A program made the translations under genes and the position numbers. From Bifidobacterium crudilactis (lineage in GTDB: Bacteria; Actinomycetota; Actinomycetes; Actinomycetales; Bifidobacteriaceae), in assembly GCF_000738005.1 (NCBI RefSeq), contig NZ_JHAL01000002.1:1176634-1240633 (forward strand): DNA of 64,000 nucleotides. Reading direction: 5' to 3'. A model generated the notes under the pieces. It was given only the letters and a program-made list of their open reading frames with translations, did not search any database and had not been told where the DNA came from. Of the stretch, positions 1-9,357 are shown one piece after another. Positions within the stretch are counted from its first letter, which is position 1. Each line of letters opens with the position of its first letter.

Positions 1-611
1 TCATCATCCAGGACTTCATTCCGGGCGGCGACGGCAATATGCGGGTGCTCAATGCCTATGTCGATAAGCATCATCAGGTACGGATGATGTTCCTGGGGCA
101 TATCCTGTTGGCCGATCCCACACCGGAGGCTATCGGCAACTACGCCGCCATCATCCCCGACTACAACGAGGCGCTCTGTCTGCGTATCAAGGATTTTCTT
201 GAAGACATCAAGTACGAGGGCGTCGCCAACTTCGACCTGAAATTCGACCCGCGTGACGGTGAGTACAAGCTCTTCGAAATCAATCTGCGTCAAGGCCGAA
301 CGAATTTCTTCGTCTCGCTCAACGGCTTCAATCTGGCACGGTATTTCGTGGACGATCTGGTGTACGACAAGCCTTTCGACGGCGAGACACTGATCGGCAA
401 AGGTTCGAAGATGCTGCTCGAAGTTCCTCCGTCCGTCCTGAAACGCTACGGCGAACCCGGCGATGCCTTGGAGAGCGGGCTGCAAATGCTGCGGCGGCAT
501 CAATACTCCTGGACCTTGCGATATGACCGGGACATGCCTCTCAAGCGTCGACTGCTGTTGTGGCGACTCGCACGGCTCACCACCAAGAACTATGCTCGAT
601 ACGAGCACTGA
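1..611 (+). CDS. ATP-grasp carboxylate-amine ligase, 5' partial; D-aspartate ligase-like
   Basis: The reading frame is open from the first base, so the true start lies upstream of the window and about 203 C-terminal residues are visible. They form the end of an ATP-grasp fold. The segment around KLFEINLRQGR holds the Glu-x-Asn-x-Arg pattern that binds magnesium and ATP phosphates. Resemblance is to the Aslfm/AslA group, which ligates D-aspartate to the side-chain amine of Lys or Orn in peptidoglycan precursors; this is from memory of the family, not a search. Context supports it, because an aspartate/glutamate-type racemase starts about 100 bp downstream on the same strand. The product would be cytoplasmic and act on UDP-MurNAc-pentapeptide. 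The substrate is inferred, and another ATP-grasp amide ligase is possible. Confidence 0.72.
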   Translation, partial: IIQDFIPGGDGNMRVLNAYVDKHHQVRMMFLGHILLADPTPEAIGNYAAIIPDYNEALCLRIKDFLEDIKYEGVANFDLKFDPRDGEYKLFEINLRQGRTNFFVSLNGFNLARYFVDDLVYDKPFDGETLIGKGSKMLLEVPPSVLKRYGEPGDALESGLQMLRRHQYSWTLRYDRDMPLKRRLLLWRLARLTTKNYARYEH

Positions 612-708
612 GCAGTTACAAGCACTGAACTCTCATTAGGGTGAGCAATGGAGACTGTTCAACGACATGGCACAGGAAGACGCGAGCCAGCAAGTGTAAG
701 GGGATGTG

Positions 709-1464
709 ATGCGCAATTTCTTCGCCGTTCTGGGTGGCATGGGGACCTTGGCAACCGAAAGCTACATCAGACTGGTCGATAAGGCCACCCAAGCACATCA
801 GGATCAGGAATTCCTGGATTACGTGGTGTTCAACAACGCCAGCGTGCCCGACCGTACTCAATTCATTCTCGGGGAAAGCGACGAGGACCCCTTCCCCTAC
901 ATCGCGGACGACGTGCTGAAGGCGACCGAGATCGGCGCATCCTTCATCACCCTGCCATGCAATACCGCGCATCATTTCTTCGACCGCTTGCAGGCGCTGA
1001 CTCCCGTCCCCATTCTGCATATGCCCAACGAGGCGCTTGCCGAGATGATTCGCCGCTATCCGGTCGAATCACATCCTCGCGTCGGTTTCATGGGCACCGA
1101 AGGCAGCCTCAATTCGGGGATATACCGCAAAGGCGTGGAAGCCGCGGGCTACGCCTTTGAAGAACCGGACGCAGCCTTGCAGAAGGACATCAGCTATCTC
1201 ATCTATCACGATGTCAAAGACACCGGCGTACTCGAACGCGATCGCTACGAAGCGGTGCTGGACACCATGCTCAAGCAGCGCCACTGCGACGTGGTGATTC
1301 TGGGCTGCACCGAGCTGTCGGTCTTCAACGAAGCCTTCCCGATGCCCGAACTGCCCATCATCGATGCTCAGGAGATACTTGCCGTGAACACGGTGGCACG
1401 CGCACAATTACTGCGCAGCCAACAGGTCAGGAACGCTCCATCTTCTGAGACACCACGGCGGTGA
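709..1464 (+). CDS. Aspartate/glutamate-type amino-acid racemase
   Basis: A 251-residue member of the cofactor-independent Asp/Glu racemase superfamily. The two catalytic cysteines are visible, in LPCNTAHHF near residue 84 and LGCTELS near residue 202, with an N-terminal GGMGTLAT loop typical of aspartate racemases (YgeA/RacD type). Enzymes of this family interconvert L- and D-aspartate using the two cysteines as acid and base. The ATG at 709 is chosen over the GTG at 706 because the AGGGG at 699-703 then has about 5 bp spacing. The upstream ligase makes supply of D-Asp for the cell-wall bridge the likely job. The 3' end overlaps the convergent smc gene by 38 bp. Glutamate racemase activity (MurI) is less likely from the sequence motifs. 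Confidence 0.85.
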   Translation: MRNFFAVLGGMGTLATESYIRLVDKATQAHQDQEFLDYVVFNNASVPDRTQFILGESDEDPFPYIADDVLKATEIGASFITLPCNTAHHFFDRLQALTPVPILHMPNEALAEMIRRYPVESHPRVGFMGTEGSLNSGIYRKGVEAAGYAFEEPDAALQKDISYLIYHDVKDTGVLERDRYEAVLDTMLKQRHCDVVILGCTELSVFNEAFPMPELPIIDAQEILAVNTVARAQLLRSQQVRNAPSSETPRR

Positions 1465-4400
1465 CTCCATCCGAGCGCATCGTGATGCCGTAGAGCGCAT
1501 CCGCAATGCTCATCGTACGCTGCTGATGAGTGATGACGATCAGCTGGGCATGTGACCTCAGATCGTTCAGCGCATTGAGCAATCGTGTCAGATTCACGTC
1601 GTCCAGGGCTGCCTCGACCTCGTCCATGACGTAGAAGGGGCTTGGGCGGGCAGTGAAAATCGCGAAGAGCAGCGCCAGTGCGGTCAATGAGCGCTCACCA
1701 CCCGAAAGCAATGTGAGCTGTTTGACGCGTTTACCGGCCGGACTGGCTTCCACGATGACTCCGGAATGCAGCAGATCGTCCGGGTCCTCGAGACGGAGCC
1801 TACCGGTGCCTCCCGGAAACAGCGTGTTGAATACCGTGCCGAACGCCACGGCGGTATCGTCGAAGGCCTGTTTGAACACGTCGATCATCGTCGTATCGAG
1901 ATCCTTGACCAGCCCCAGCAGATCGTCACGCGAGGTGGCCACATCGTTGCGCTGCTCATTGAGGTACTGGTTGCGTGTCTGCAAGGCATCGAACTCTTCG
2001 GTGGCCAGCGGGTTGACCTTTCCCAAGGCCTGCAAATCCCTTCTCGCCTTTTCCAGACGTTTGATCTGCTCCTGCCTGTTATAGGGGACCGTACGATAGC
2101 GCTCGGATTCGACCATGCGACCTGCTGCTCCATCGGGCTCACCACCGTCGACCGTGCCCTCAGTGACCGTGCCGTCGCTTGGCGCGACAGCACCGGCATC
2201 CCCTCCTTCGACATCTTCCAACAGCACCTGCCCGCTGTCATCCAATACGGGGACCGGCTGATCGGGACCGTAGGTGTCTATCAGTTCAGGAATGCCGATG
2301 CCCAGACCATCATTGAGCTGCTGCAGCAACTGACCCAGCTGTGTGGCCAGTCGCTCGCGGTCGATATCCAGTTGGTGTTCGCGATCCTGAAGCGAGGCGA
2401 CCTTGGGTTCGACGGCGTTGCGCTCCTGACGAAGCCGTTTGAGTTCATCGTCGTGCGTCGAGATCTGGGCCTGCAATGCTTCCCTGCGCTTGGCTGCACG
2501 GGCGAGGCTGTCGGCCATCAAGCTTTGGACCTGACGGGCCTGTCCGGCGAGCCGTCTGGCATGAGCGGCATCGGCTCTATGACGGTCGTTGGCCTGTTCC
2601 GTGCGGATTCGCCGCTCCTGGGCCTCCTTGGCGTTGCTGCGAAGCACATCGGCCTGTCTTGCTAAGGATTCCGCAGTGCCACGAGCCTCGTTCCAGGCTA
2701 TTTTGGCGGCAACCTCATGCTCCCTTGCCGTATTGAGAGCGGTTTCGAGACCGTGTTCGCGATGGGTAAGCTCATCGAAATCCGAGGCACCTCCTTCGCT
2801 GTGTTGCGCGGATGCCAACGCCTGCGCAAGGTCATGCGCCTTCTGTCGATGGGTCTGCCCGTCTTCTTCCGCCTCGGCCATTTTCCTGGTGGCCTGCTCG
2901 ATGAGATGTTCCACGGCAGATACACGCTGTTGTGCCGTATGCAGTGATTTCTCAAGTTGCTGCCGCTGCACTCGACGTTCCGTATGCAGGTTTCGTTCCG
3001 CATCGACCGTCGCCCTTGCCTGGTCGCGAGCTTGCTGTGCCACCGAGATATCGGCCTGCAACGCCTTGGCTTGTTCGCCGAGTTCCGTGCTCTGTGCAAG
3101 GGCGCTGTCTCTTCTGGCGGCGAGAGACAGGTCGCTTTGAGGCTGCGATGAGCCTCCGACGGCACCGACCGCCGTGATGACATCGCCGCTCCTACTGACC
3201 GCACGCTGCCAACGCCCCTCATCAACGGCCTGATACGCCTGTTGGATATCATCGCATGCGGCAACACCGTCCAAGATGCTGTGCACCGAGGCCAACACGC
3301 CTTGAGCCTGTTCATCGTCCTGATGCTGCGGATTGAGCGTGACCAGGGTTGACAGGGCACGCACCTGTTCACCGACCGCGTCCTCCGGCTGGGACTGCAC
3401 CGCCTTCCTCGCGACGGCACCAGCGACCTGCATGGGTCTGAGCACCACGGCCTTGCCCAGATGGTCCTCGCGGGCACGAAGCAGAGCATGGAGCATGTTG
3501 CCGCCACCCGGCACCACCAAAGCACTGGAGAAGGCGTCGAGCGCGTGAGCGACCGGCTCCTCCCATCCTTCCGTGATTCTGATGAAGTCCGCCAATCTTC
3601 CCAGAGGCGCCACCTGCGGGTCCTGCTCCAAGGCGCCGGTGGCGTTTCTGCTCTGCAGAGTATCCGCCAGGGCATCCGCCTTGGCCTGCAGGGTAATCAT
3701 CCGTGAATTCACATCGTGCAGTTGGTCGTTGAGCTCGTTCAGCTTCGTCTGCGCGCCATCCAGCCTGTCCTTGGCGAGCTGCAGGGCGTTGGAGTCCTCG
3801 TCGCCGAGCGAAGTCAGCTCGATTGACAGGGAATTCTGCTGGTCGCCGGCCTCCTTGAGCTGCGTATTGAGATTCTCGATTTGCCCGGTGAAATCGGAGT
3901 GTCGACTTTCCGAGAGCTGAACGGCCGATTCCTCCTTGGCTATCAATTCACGGAGATTGGATATCTGCGTGTCGCGCGCTCTGGCCAGCCGTCTCAGTTC
4001 GGTCAGCGTTTGTCTGACCGAAGCGAGTTTCTTCTCGTTCCCCGCACGCTGTTCGGTAGCCTGCTCCAAACTCTGTTTCAGGGTCGAGACCTTATTGTTC
4101 TGCGCTTCATGTTGCTGCTCGAGTTCCTTCGCTCTTGACAGCAGCATGCCGGGGTCTTCTCCCCCGACTGCCGTAATCCGCGCCGACAGAGAGGATGCGC
4201 GTTCCTCAGCCAAGGAGGCGAGGGAGCGGAAACGTTCCTGCAATCTGGACAATTCATGCCAGGCGTTGTTGATACCGGTGATTTCGGGATTCGACTGGCT
4301 GCTGAGCGCCTCGACCTGTTCGATCCGCATCTTCGCCTGCGTCAGCTCGCGTTGCGCCTCCATCAGCGAGGCACGCACCGTGCCAAATTCGTTTCGCACC

Positions 4401-5128
4401 TTGTCGCGCTGCTGCGTCAGCTTCAGGGCATCCTCGGCCTGGATACGGGCCTGTGCGTCTCGCAAGGTCACCTGTATACCTTCGGCGCGTCTCGAAATCC
4501 TCGCCTGCCGGCCCAGTGGGCCAAGTTGACGGTGAATCTCCGAAAGCAGGTCGTCCAGGCGTGAAAGATTCGTTTCGGTGTTCGCGAGTTTGCGCAAGGC
4601 ACGTTCCTTGCGTTTGCGGTGCTTGAGGATGCCTGCCGCCTCCTCGATGAAGGCCCGGTGCCCGGCGGGGTCCGCACGCAGAATAGAGTCGAGACGCCCC
4701 TGCCCCACGATGACGTGCATCTGCTGCCCAAGACCGGTGTCGCTGAGCAGCTCCTGGATATCAAGCAGTCTGCAGGACGAGCCGTTAATCGCGTATTCCG
4801 AGCCGCCGTTGCGGAAAATCGTCCTGCTGATGGTGACTTCCGTATAGTCGATGTCGAGCACGTGGTCACCGTTGTCTATGGTCAGGCTGACCTGAGCTCT
4901 TCCCAAAGGCGGGCGCGATGATGTCCCCGCGAAAATCACGTCCTCCATCGAGGTGCCTCGCAGGCTTTTCGCTCCCTGCTCCCCCATCACCCAAGCCAGG
5001 GCGTCCACGATATTGGATTTTCCGGAACCGTTCGGCCCTACGACCGCGGTGATTCCCGGCTCGAAGCGCAGCGTGGTGGCCGAGGCGAAGGATTTGAACC
5101 CGCGAAGCGTGAGCTCCTTGAGATACAT
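1427..5128 (-). CDS. smc: Chromosome segregation protein SMC
   Basis: This 1233-residue protein has the complete SMC layout. It has an N-terminal Walker A (GPNGSGKSN near residue 33), a long coiled coil, a central hinge at about residues 510-680, a second coiled coil, then the ABC signature LLSGGE and Walker B YVMDEVEAALDD near the C-terminus. SMC dimers with ScpA/ScpB load on DNA and organise and segregate the chromosome; the ATP sites form when two heads engage. A low-complexity Gly/Ala/Asp insertion sits in the second arm near residues 960-1010. The ATG at 5128 overlaps the folC stop codon by one base (TGATG), so translation is probably coupled to folC. The 3' end runs 38 bp into the convergent racemase. 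Confidence 0.98.
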   Translation of the reverse strand: MYLKELTLRGFKSFASATTLRFEPGITAVVGPNGSGKSNIVDALAWVMGEQGAKSLRGTSMEDVIFAGTSSRPPLGRAQVSLTIDNGDHVLDIDYTEVTISRTIFRNGGSEYAINGSSCRLLDIQELLSDTGLGQQMHVIVGQGRLDSILRADPAGHRAFIEEAAGILKHRKRKERALRKLANTETNLSRLDDLLSEIHRQLGPLGRQARISRRAEGIQVTLRDAQARIQAEDALKLTQQRDKVRNEFGTVRASLMEAQRELTQAKMRIEQVEALSSQSNPEITGINNAWHELSRLQERFRSLASLAEERASSLSARITAVGGEDPGMLLSRAKELEQQHEAQNNKVSTLKQSLEQATEQRAGNEKKLASVRQTLTELRRLARARDTQISNLRELIAKEESAVQLSESRHSDFTGQIENLNTQLKEAGDQQNSLSIELTSLGDEDSNALQLAKDRLDGAQTKLNELNDQLHDVNSRMITLQAKADALADTLQSRNATGALEQDPQVAPLGRLADFIRITEGWEEPVAHALDAFSSALVVPGGGNMLHALLRAREDHLGKAVVLRPMQVAGAVARKAVQSQPEDAVGEQVRALSTLVTLNPQHQDDEQAQGVLASVHSILDGVAACDDIQQAYQAVDEGRWQRAVSRSGDVITAVGAVGGSSQPQSDLSLAARRDSALAQSTELGEQAKALQADISVAQQARDQARATVDAERNLHTERRVQRQQLEKSLHTAQQRVSAVEHLIEQATRKMAEAEEDGQTHRQKAHDLAQALASAQHSEGGASDFDELTHREHGLETALNTAREHEVAAKIAWNEARGTAESLARQADVLRSNAKEAQERRIRTEQANDRHRADAAHARRLAGQARQVQSLMADSLARAAKRREALQAQISTHDDELKRLRQERNAVEPKVASLQDREHQLDIDRERLATQLGQLLQQLNDGLGIGIPELIDTYGPDQPVPVLDDSGQVLLEDVEGGDAGAVAPSDGTVTEGTVDGGEPDGAAGRMVESERYRTVPYNRQEQIKRLEKARRDLQALGKVNPLATEEFDALQTRNQYLNEQRNDVATSRDDLLGLVKDLDTTMIDVFKQAFDDTAVAFGTVFNTLFPGGTGRLRLEDPDDLLHSGVIVEASPAGKRVKQLTLLSGGERSLTALALLFAIFTARPSPFYVMDEVEAALDDVNLTRLLNALNDLRSHAQLIVITHQQRTMSIADALYGITMRSDGVTAVVSQKMERS

Positions 5129-6603
5129 CAGACTCGCTCCGACTTCGGCTTGGCCAAATCGGCGTTCATATGCTCCTTCAACAGGGTTCGGGCATCGCCC
5201 GCCGTCACGAAGCTGCCGCAGATCAGCACGCCTTGTCCGTATCCCACGCCGACCTCATCTTCGGCATCGACCATATCAACCGCGCTTTGTATGGCATCGG
5301 GCAGTGAATCACGACGGGTGACCCTGTCACGCCCGAACACGCCGACCGCGATGGCTTCGAGCTCCTTGGCTGGCATGACGCGGTCCCTCCAGGAATTCTC
5401 GGTGACCACCACCTCGCTGAGCAGCGGTTCGAGTATGCCCAGATACTCCTCGACCTGCTTGTCCTTCATCATGGCGACCACGCCCACCAGCTGCCGGAAG
5501 TCGTAGCTCTCCTCGATAGCGTCGCGCAGAGCCTGAGCGGCATTCACGTTATGACCTCCGTCGAGAATGATGGTCGGGGAAGTCCTGATCTGCTCGATGC
5601 GTCCCGGAATCTTCACACCGCCCAAGGCTTCGGCGACCAAATCACCGTCCAACGCTCCGTTCACCGGCAGCACGATCTCCGCGGCAGCCAAAGCGGACAA
5701 GGCGTTATGTGCCTGGTGTCTGCCGAATTTCGCTACCGGAACCTGCTCGTACACGCCGTTGGGAGTGCGCATATCGACGACCTGTCCCCCGACGGCTGGC
5801 AGACGACCGGTGACTTCCATCTCCTCGCCGTCACGAATCAGCCCCTGGGCATGATTCCGCTGCACCGCCTCCTCGATAATCGGCATGACCTTTGCGGCGT
5901 GTGGTTGAGGTCCGATAACCGCAGTGGAACGGGATTTGATGATGCCCGCCTTCTCCGTGGCAATCTGTTCGACGGTATCGCCGAGCCACTGCATATGATC
6001 CATATCGACAGGTCCGATAATCGACACGTCACCGTCAATGACATTGGTGGCATCCCAGAGCCCGCCCATGCCCACCTCGATGATCGCCACATCGACCGGA
6101 GCATCCGCGAAGGCTGCGATGGCCATCGAGGTGAGCACCTCGAAGAAGCTCATAGCGGGACCGCCGTCCTTGACGGATTGCACATCCACCATGTCCACAA
6201 AGGGGGCGATCTGCTCATAGGCATCCACGAAGGCTTCGTCGCCGAGCTGCTGACCGTTGATGCAGATGCGCTCATTCACCCGCTGGAGGTGAGGCGAGGT
6301 GTACAGGCCCGTCTGGAGACCGTAAGCCCTGACAAGCGCCTCGACCATTCTGGCAGTCGACCCCTTGCCGTTGGTTCCGGTAATGTGCACCACGCGGAAC
6401 GACTCTTCAGGATGCCCCATCAAATCAAGCATGAGATGCATGCGGTCAAGATTCAGGTTCGTGGTGTTGTGCTCGGTCGGCCTGTTCATGATGAGCCTTT
6501 CGACCTGCAACATCTGTGCTCCGTCTTGATTCGGATGCTCTAGTGACATTCTCCGCCTGCGATTCTGACCGTGCGCCAACACACCATATAGGACAGTGAA
6601 CAT
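5128..6603 (-). CDS. folC: Folylpolyglutamate synthase / dihydrofolate synthase
   Basis: A Mur-ligase-superfamily enzyme that adds glutamates to folates, and in many bacteria also adds the first glutamate to dihydropteroate. The P-loop HITGTNGKGST lies near residue 75, followed by the SPHLQRVNERI folate-binding segment and the Mg-binding EVGMGG motif; the C-terminal Mur-ligase domain is present. The open frame gives up to 491 residues, but the first ~37 are not folC-like and no start has a strong ribosome site. ATGs at 6549 and further in are alternatives. It is the first gene of a folC-smc pair joined by a TGATG overlap and is divergent from pepP. The enzyme call is firm; the start is not. 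Confidence 0.95.
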   Translation of the reverse strand: MFTVLYGVLAHGQNRRRRMSLEHPNQDGAQMLQVERLIMNRPTEHNTTNLNLDRMHLMLDLMGHPEESFRVVHITGTNGKGSTARMVEALVRAYGLQTGLYTSPHLQRVNERICINGQQLGDEAFVDAYEQIAPFVDMVDVQSVKDGGPAMSFFEVLTSMAIAAFADAPVDVAIIEVGMGGLWDATNVIDGDVSIIGPVDMDHMQWLGDTVEQIATEKAGIIKSRSTAVIGPQPHAAKVMPIIEEAVQRNHAQGLIRDGEEMEVTGRLPAVGGQVVDMRTPNGVYEQVPVAKFGRHQAHNALSALAAAEIVLPVNGALDGDLVAEALGGVKIPGRIEQIRTSPTIILDGGHNVNAAQALRDAIEESYDFRQLVGVVAMMKDKQVEEYLGILEPLLSEVVVTENSWRDRVMPAKELEAIAVGVFGRDRVTRRDSLPDAIQSAVDMVDAEDEVGVGYGQGVLICGSFVTAGDARTLLKEHMNADLAKPKSERV

Positions 6604-6828
6604 TCTAGGCGAAGCGCTGAACCATATGGCGTTTCAACGCCGGTTTTCGATAACGGCGTCACCAGCCGCAATCCCCCGCCCTTCTGCGACTTTCTGTGGC
6701 GGCGCGGCAAGCATGCGGCACAATTCCGTGAGCTGCGCCAATGAATCCCCCGGCCGTTTCGCCCAAGGCCGACCTTGCCGATACACCACCCGCACTACGA
6801 TGAACAACAGCAGAACAGCTGAGTGCAT

Positions 6829-6852
6829 GGCGGCGCATATCGATGCGCCGCC
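6829..6852. other. Perfect hairpin upstream of pepP
   Basis: Two 10-base perfect arms (GGCGGCGCAT and its complement) with a 4-base loop sit about 40 bp before the pepP start and 29 bp before its ribosome site. It has no T-tract, so it is not a classical terminator. It may be a 5' leader structure of the pepP transcript. The rest of the 6604-6891 divergent intergenic stretch holds no recognisable gene and should carry the promoters of folC and pepP. Confidence 0.5.
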
Positions 6853-6891
6853 TCTATCGGAGCGCTCAGAATCGAGAACCAGGAGGATGCA

Positions 6892-8472
6892 ATGGGTGGG
6901 GAGCAAGCGTTGACCGTCGAAGGGGATTCACAGGATTTGGAGGACAGGGTCAACAATCGCACGCTGCGGCCCGTTTCCGGCACCTTCAAGGAATTCATGA
7001 CCGAAGGCTGGGACTCGCAGGAGCCCGAACAGCAGGCCCTGGAATCCAGCTCCTTCACACCGGCAAGATTGCAGGCCCTGGGCAAGCGTTTCCCCGGCGA
7101 GCGCCTGGTCATTCCTGCGGGCAACCTGAAGACCCGCAACAACGACTGTGATTACGCTTTCCGCCCTGACACCACCTTCGCGTATTACACGGGCCTGGGT
7201 GAGGACTTCGAGGCCGGTGCGGTCCTGGTGCTCAACCCTGTCGCCGACGCTTCGTCCGAGGAGAATCAGGGCGCTACCCACACCCCGACACTGTACGTGC
7301 ATCCTCGTGCGGATCAAAGCACCGAAGACTACTACCGTTCAGCGCAATACGGTGAATACTGGGTCGGCCCACGTCCAGGGCTCAAAGAGCTTTCAGCCAT
7401 GACCGGCATCCAGACCGAAGACATCGCCCAACTGCCGGACGCCCTTGCCAAGGACATCGGCACCGAGGAAGGTGCCGTCCAGCTGCGCGTGGTACGCGAC
7501 GCCGATCCGCAGATAACGCAGATGGTCGAGGACATCCGTTGGGAGAACGGATGCGACGACCCCGACCACAACACCGAAGCCGACGGCAAGCTTCACGAAT
7601 TCGCCGCCGAGGAGCGGATGATCAAGGATTCATATGAGGTCGCGGAAATGCGCAAGGCAGTTGATGCCACCAAGCTCGGTTTCGACCGTATTCTCGAACG
7701 GCTGCCGGAGGCGGTCGACAAGCCTCGTTCAGAGCGCATGTTGGAGAGCGCTTTCAACTCGATAGCACGCGAGCGCGGCAACGATGTGGGCTACGGCACC
7801 ATCGTCGCTTCAGGCAGCCATGCTCCTGTGCTGCACTGGATGAGAAACAACGGCACCGTACGCAACGGCGAGCTGCTGCTCATAGATGCGGGCATCGAAG
7901 TCAACAGCCTGTACACGGCGGACATCACCAGAACGTTCCCTGTGGGCGGAAAGTTCAGCCCCTTGCAGCGGGACATCTATGAGACGGTGCTTTCGGCTCA
8001 GCAGGCGGCCTTCGAAGTCGCCAAACCCGGCGTCACATACTCTGACATCCATCACACGGTGATGCGGGTACTCGCCGAGGCTCTGCATAACTGGGGCATT
8101 CTGCCGGTCAGTGTCGAAGAGTCGCTGAGTCCTTCAGGCCAGCAGCACAGAAGGTGGCATGCCTGCGGGTGCGCTCACCACCTCGGTCTGGATGTTCACG
8201 ACTGCGCCCAGGCCCGGTACGAGTCCTACCAGGATGCGCCCATCGAGGCGGGAATGATTTTCACCATCGAGCCCGGCCTGTATTTCAAGGAGAACGACCT
8301 GCTGGTTCCTCCTGAGTTCCGCGGCATCGGCGTGCGCATCGAGGACGACGTGCTGATGACCGAGCACGGTCCCGAGTGGATTTCGGTGGGTATTCCCAAG
8401 ACCGTGGATGATGTGGAAGAGTGGATGGCTCAACGCGCGTCCGCCGCCCATCAGGTACGGACCGAGAACTGA
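6892..8472 (+). CDS. pepP: Xaa-Pro aminopeptidase (M24B family)
   Basis: A 526-residue cytoplasmic metallopeptidase that removes an N-terminal residue preceding proline. An aminopeptidase-P N-terminal domain (about residues 50-200) precedes the pita-bread M24 catalytic domain. Metal ligands are visible in the IDAGIEVNSLYTADITR segment (two Asp), in the HHLGLDVHD stretch (His), in FTIEPGLYF (Glu) and in GIGVRIEDDVLM (Glu). The start is set at 6892 because AGGAGG at 6881-6886 lies 5 bp upstream; the longer frame beginning at 6823 has no such site. It is monocistronic as far as visible, with a hairpin at 8518-8551 after it. Substrate is assigned by family only. Confidence 0.95.
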   Translation: MGGEQALTVEGDSQDLEDRVNNRTLRPVSGTFKEFMTEGWDSQEPEQQALESSSFTPARLQALGKRFPGERLVIPAGNLKTRNNDCDYAFRPDTTFAYYTGLGEDFEAGAVLVLNPVADASSEENQGATHTPTLYVHPRADQSTEDYYRSAQYGEYWVGPRPGLKELSAMTGIQTEDIAQLPDALAKDIGTEEGAVQLRVVRDADPQITQMVEDIRWENGCDDPDHNTEADGKLHEFAAEERMIKDSYEVAEMRKAVDATKLGFDRILERLPEAVDKPRSERMLESAFNSIARERGNDVGYGTIVASGSHAPVLHWMRNNGTVRNGELLLIDAGIEVNSLYTADITRTFPVGGKFSPLQRDIYETVLSAQQAAFEVAKPGVTYSDIHHTVMRVLAEALHNWGILPVSVEESLSPSGQQHRRWHACGCAHHLGLDVHDCAQARYESYQDAPIEAGMIFTIEPGLYFKENDLLVPPEFRGIGVRIEDDVLMTEHGPEWISVGIPKTVDDVEEWMAQRASAAHQVRTEN

Positions 8473-8517
8473 CCGTCAACGCATAGCATCTGTTTCGGTC
8501 GCCGAAGCGGAACGTTT

Positions 8518-8551
8518 GGAGGGCCATCGTCACTTTCGGCGATGGCCCTCC
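8518..8551. terminator. Hairpin between pepP and the NUDIX gene
   Basis: A 12-bp perfect stem (GGAGGGCCATCG with its complement) and a 10-base loop lie 45 bp after the pepP stop. There is no T-run, so it may be a weak or factor-dependent terminator, or an mRNA processing/stabilising element in front of the NUDIX ribosome site. Confidence 0.5.
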
Positions 8552-8576
8552 ACGGAACACCATCAAGGAGTTTGTC

Positions 8577-9101
8577 ATGACCACCCCGAATTTCGTACTC
8601 GATCTCAGAAAGAACATCGGCCACGATCCGCTTTGGCTGATGGGAGTTTCGGCGTATGTTATCGACGTGCAGGACCGTATCCTTCTGGGACGGCGTGCAG
8701 ATACGGGAGAATGGGCGCTGGTGTACGGCATTATCGAACCGGGTGAGGAAGCAGCTGACACCGCGATTCGCGAGGTCAAGGAGGAGACCGGGGTGGACGC
8801 GGTTCCAACCGACCTGGTCAGCATCAAATCCTCGTCGCGTATGTTGCGGTACGCGAACGGCGACCAGGCCATGTATATGGACCATCTGTTCATCTGCACC
8901 GTCGACACCAGTGGCGATACCGAAGCCCGGGTCGGCGACGATGAAAGCCTTGACGTCGGCTGGTTCGCCTTGGACGACCTGCCTTCGCCGCTGGCCGAAA
9001 GCACCAAGGAACGCATGCGCTACGTTCATGAGTACCAGGCCAATCTGGCCCAGGGTGACGGCCACGCGCTGTTCTCGTATACGCCCGCAAGCAGAATGTA
9101 G
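8577..9101 (+). CDS. NUDIX hydrolase
   Basis: A 174-residue NUDIX protein. The Nudix box is complete: starting at GIIEPGEE near residue 51, it matches GX5EX7REUXEEXGU and ends in REVKEETGV, giving the Glu residues that bind magnesium for cleavage of nucleoside diphosphates linked to a variable group. The ATG is preceded by AAGGAG with good spacing. Upstream is pepP, downstream a 54-bp gap and then the inverted-repeat element at 9155. The protein is close in size to MutT/ADP-ribose pyrophosphatase-type enzymes, but the substrate cannot be told from the sequence. Confidence 0.92.
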   Translation: MTTPNFVLDLRKNIGHDPLWLMGVSAYVIDVQDRILLGRRADTGEWALVYGIIEPGEEAADTAIREVKEETGVDAVPTDLVSIKSSSRMLRYANGDQAMYMDHLFICTVDTSGDTEARVGDDESLDVGWFALDDLPSPLAESTKERMRYVHEYQANLAQGDGHALFSYTPASRM

Positions 9102-9154
9102 GTTTGTTCGGGCGTTGTCGGGCACCGTTTCGACGCGCACGACTGGGTTGCTCA

Positions 9155-9265
9155 TTTGTGTAGGGATTCCAAAGTATATTGGACCTTTTCCGCACAGAAA
9201 GTGGCGTGATACCACGGGTGAGCATCTACCATCCTTGCTTGGCAGCCGAGTAATCCCTACACAAA
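9155..9265. repeat. Inverted-repeat element, copy 1 (MITE-like)
   Basis: A 111-bp element bounded by perfect 14-bp inverted repeats, TTTGTGTAGGGATT at 9155-9168 and its exact complement at 9252-9265. It lies in the gap between the NUDIX gene and the ROK regulator. The same terminal sequence bounds a second element at 38836-38933, while the interiors are diverged apart from a short GAAAGTGG-like core. No target-site duplication is visible. It encodes nothing recognisable. Confidence 0.75.
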
Positions 9266-9357
9266 TCCACTACGGGGCGTAACGACATCGTATTCGTGTT
9301 CAATTCGGAACATCCGGATAGCCATATCGAACAACACGCCGAATGGACTTTATTGCA

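Noticed and set aside
1766..2665. 299-codon plus-strand frame opposite smc
   Set aside because: It mirrors the SMC coiled-coil codons and has no recognisable motif or ribosome site.
6823..6891. Upstream start for pepP
   Set aside because: No ribosome site, the extra residues cross a perfect hairpin, and an AGGAGG is ideally placed for the ATG at 6892.
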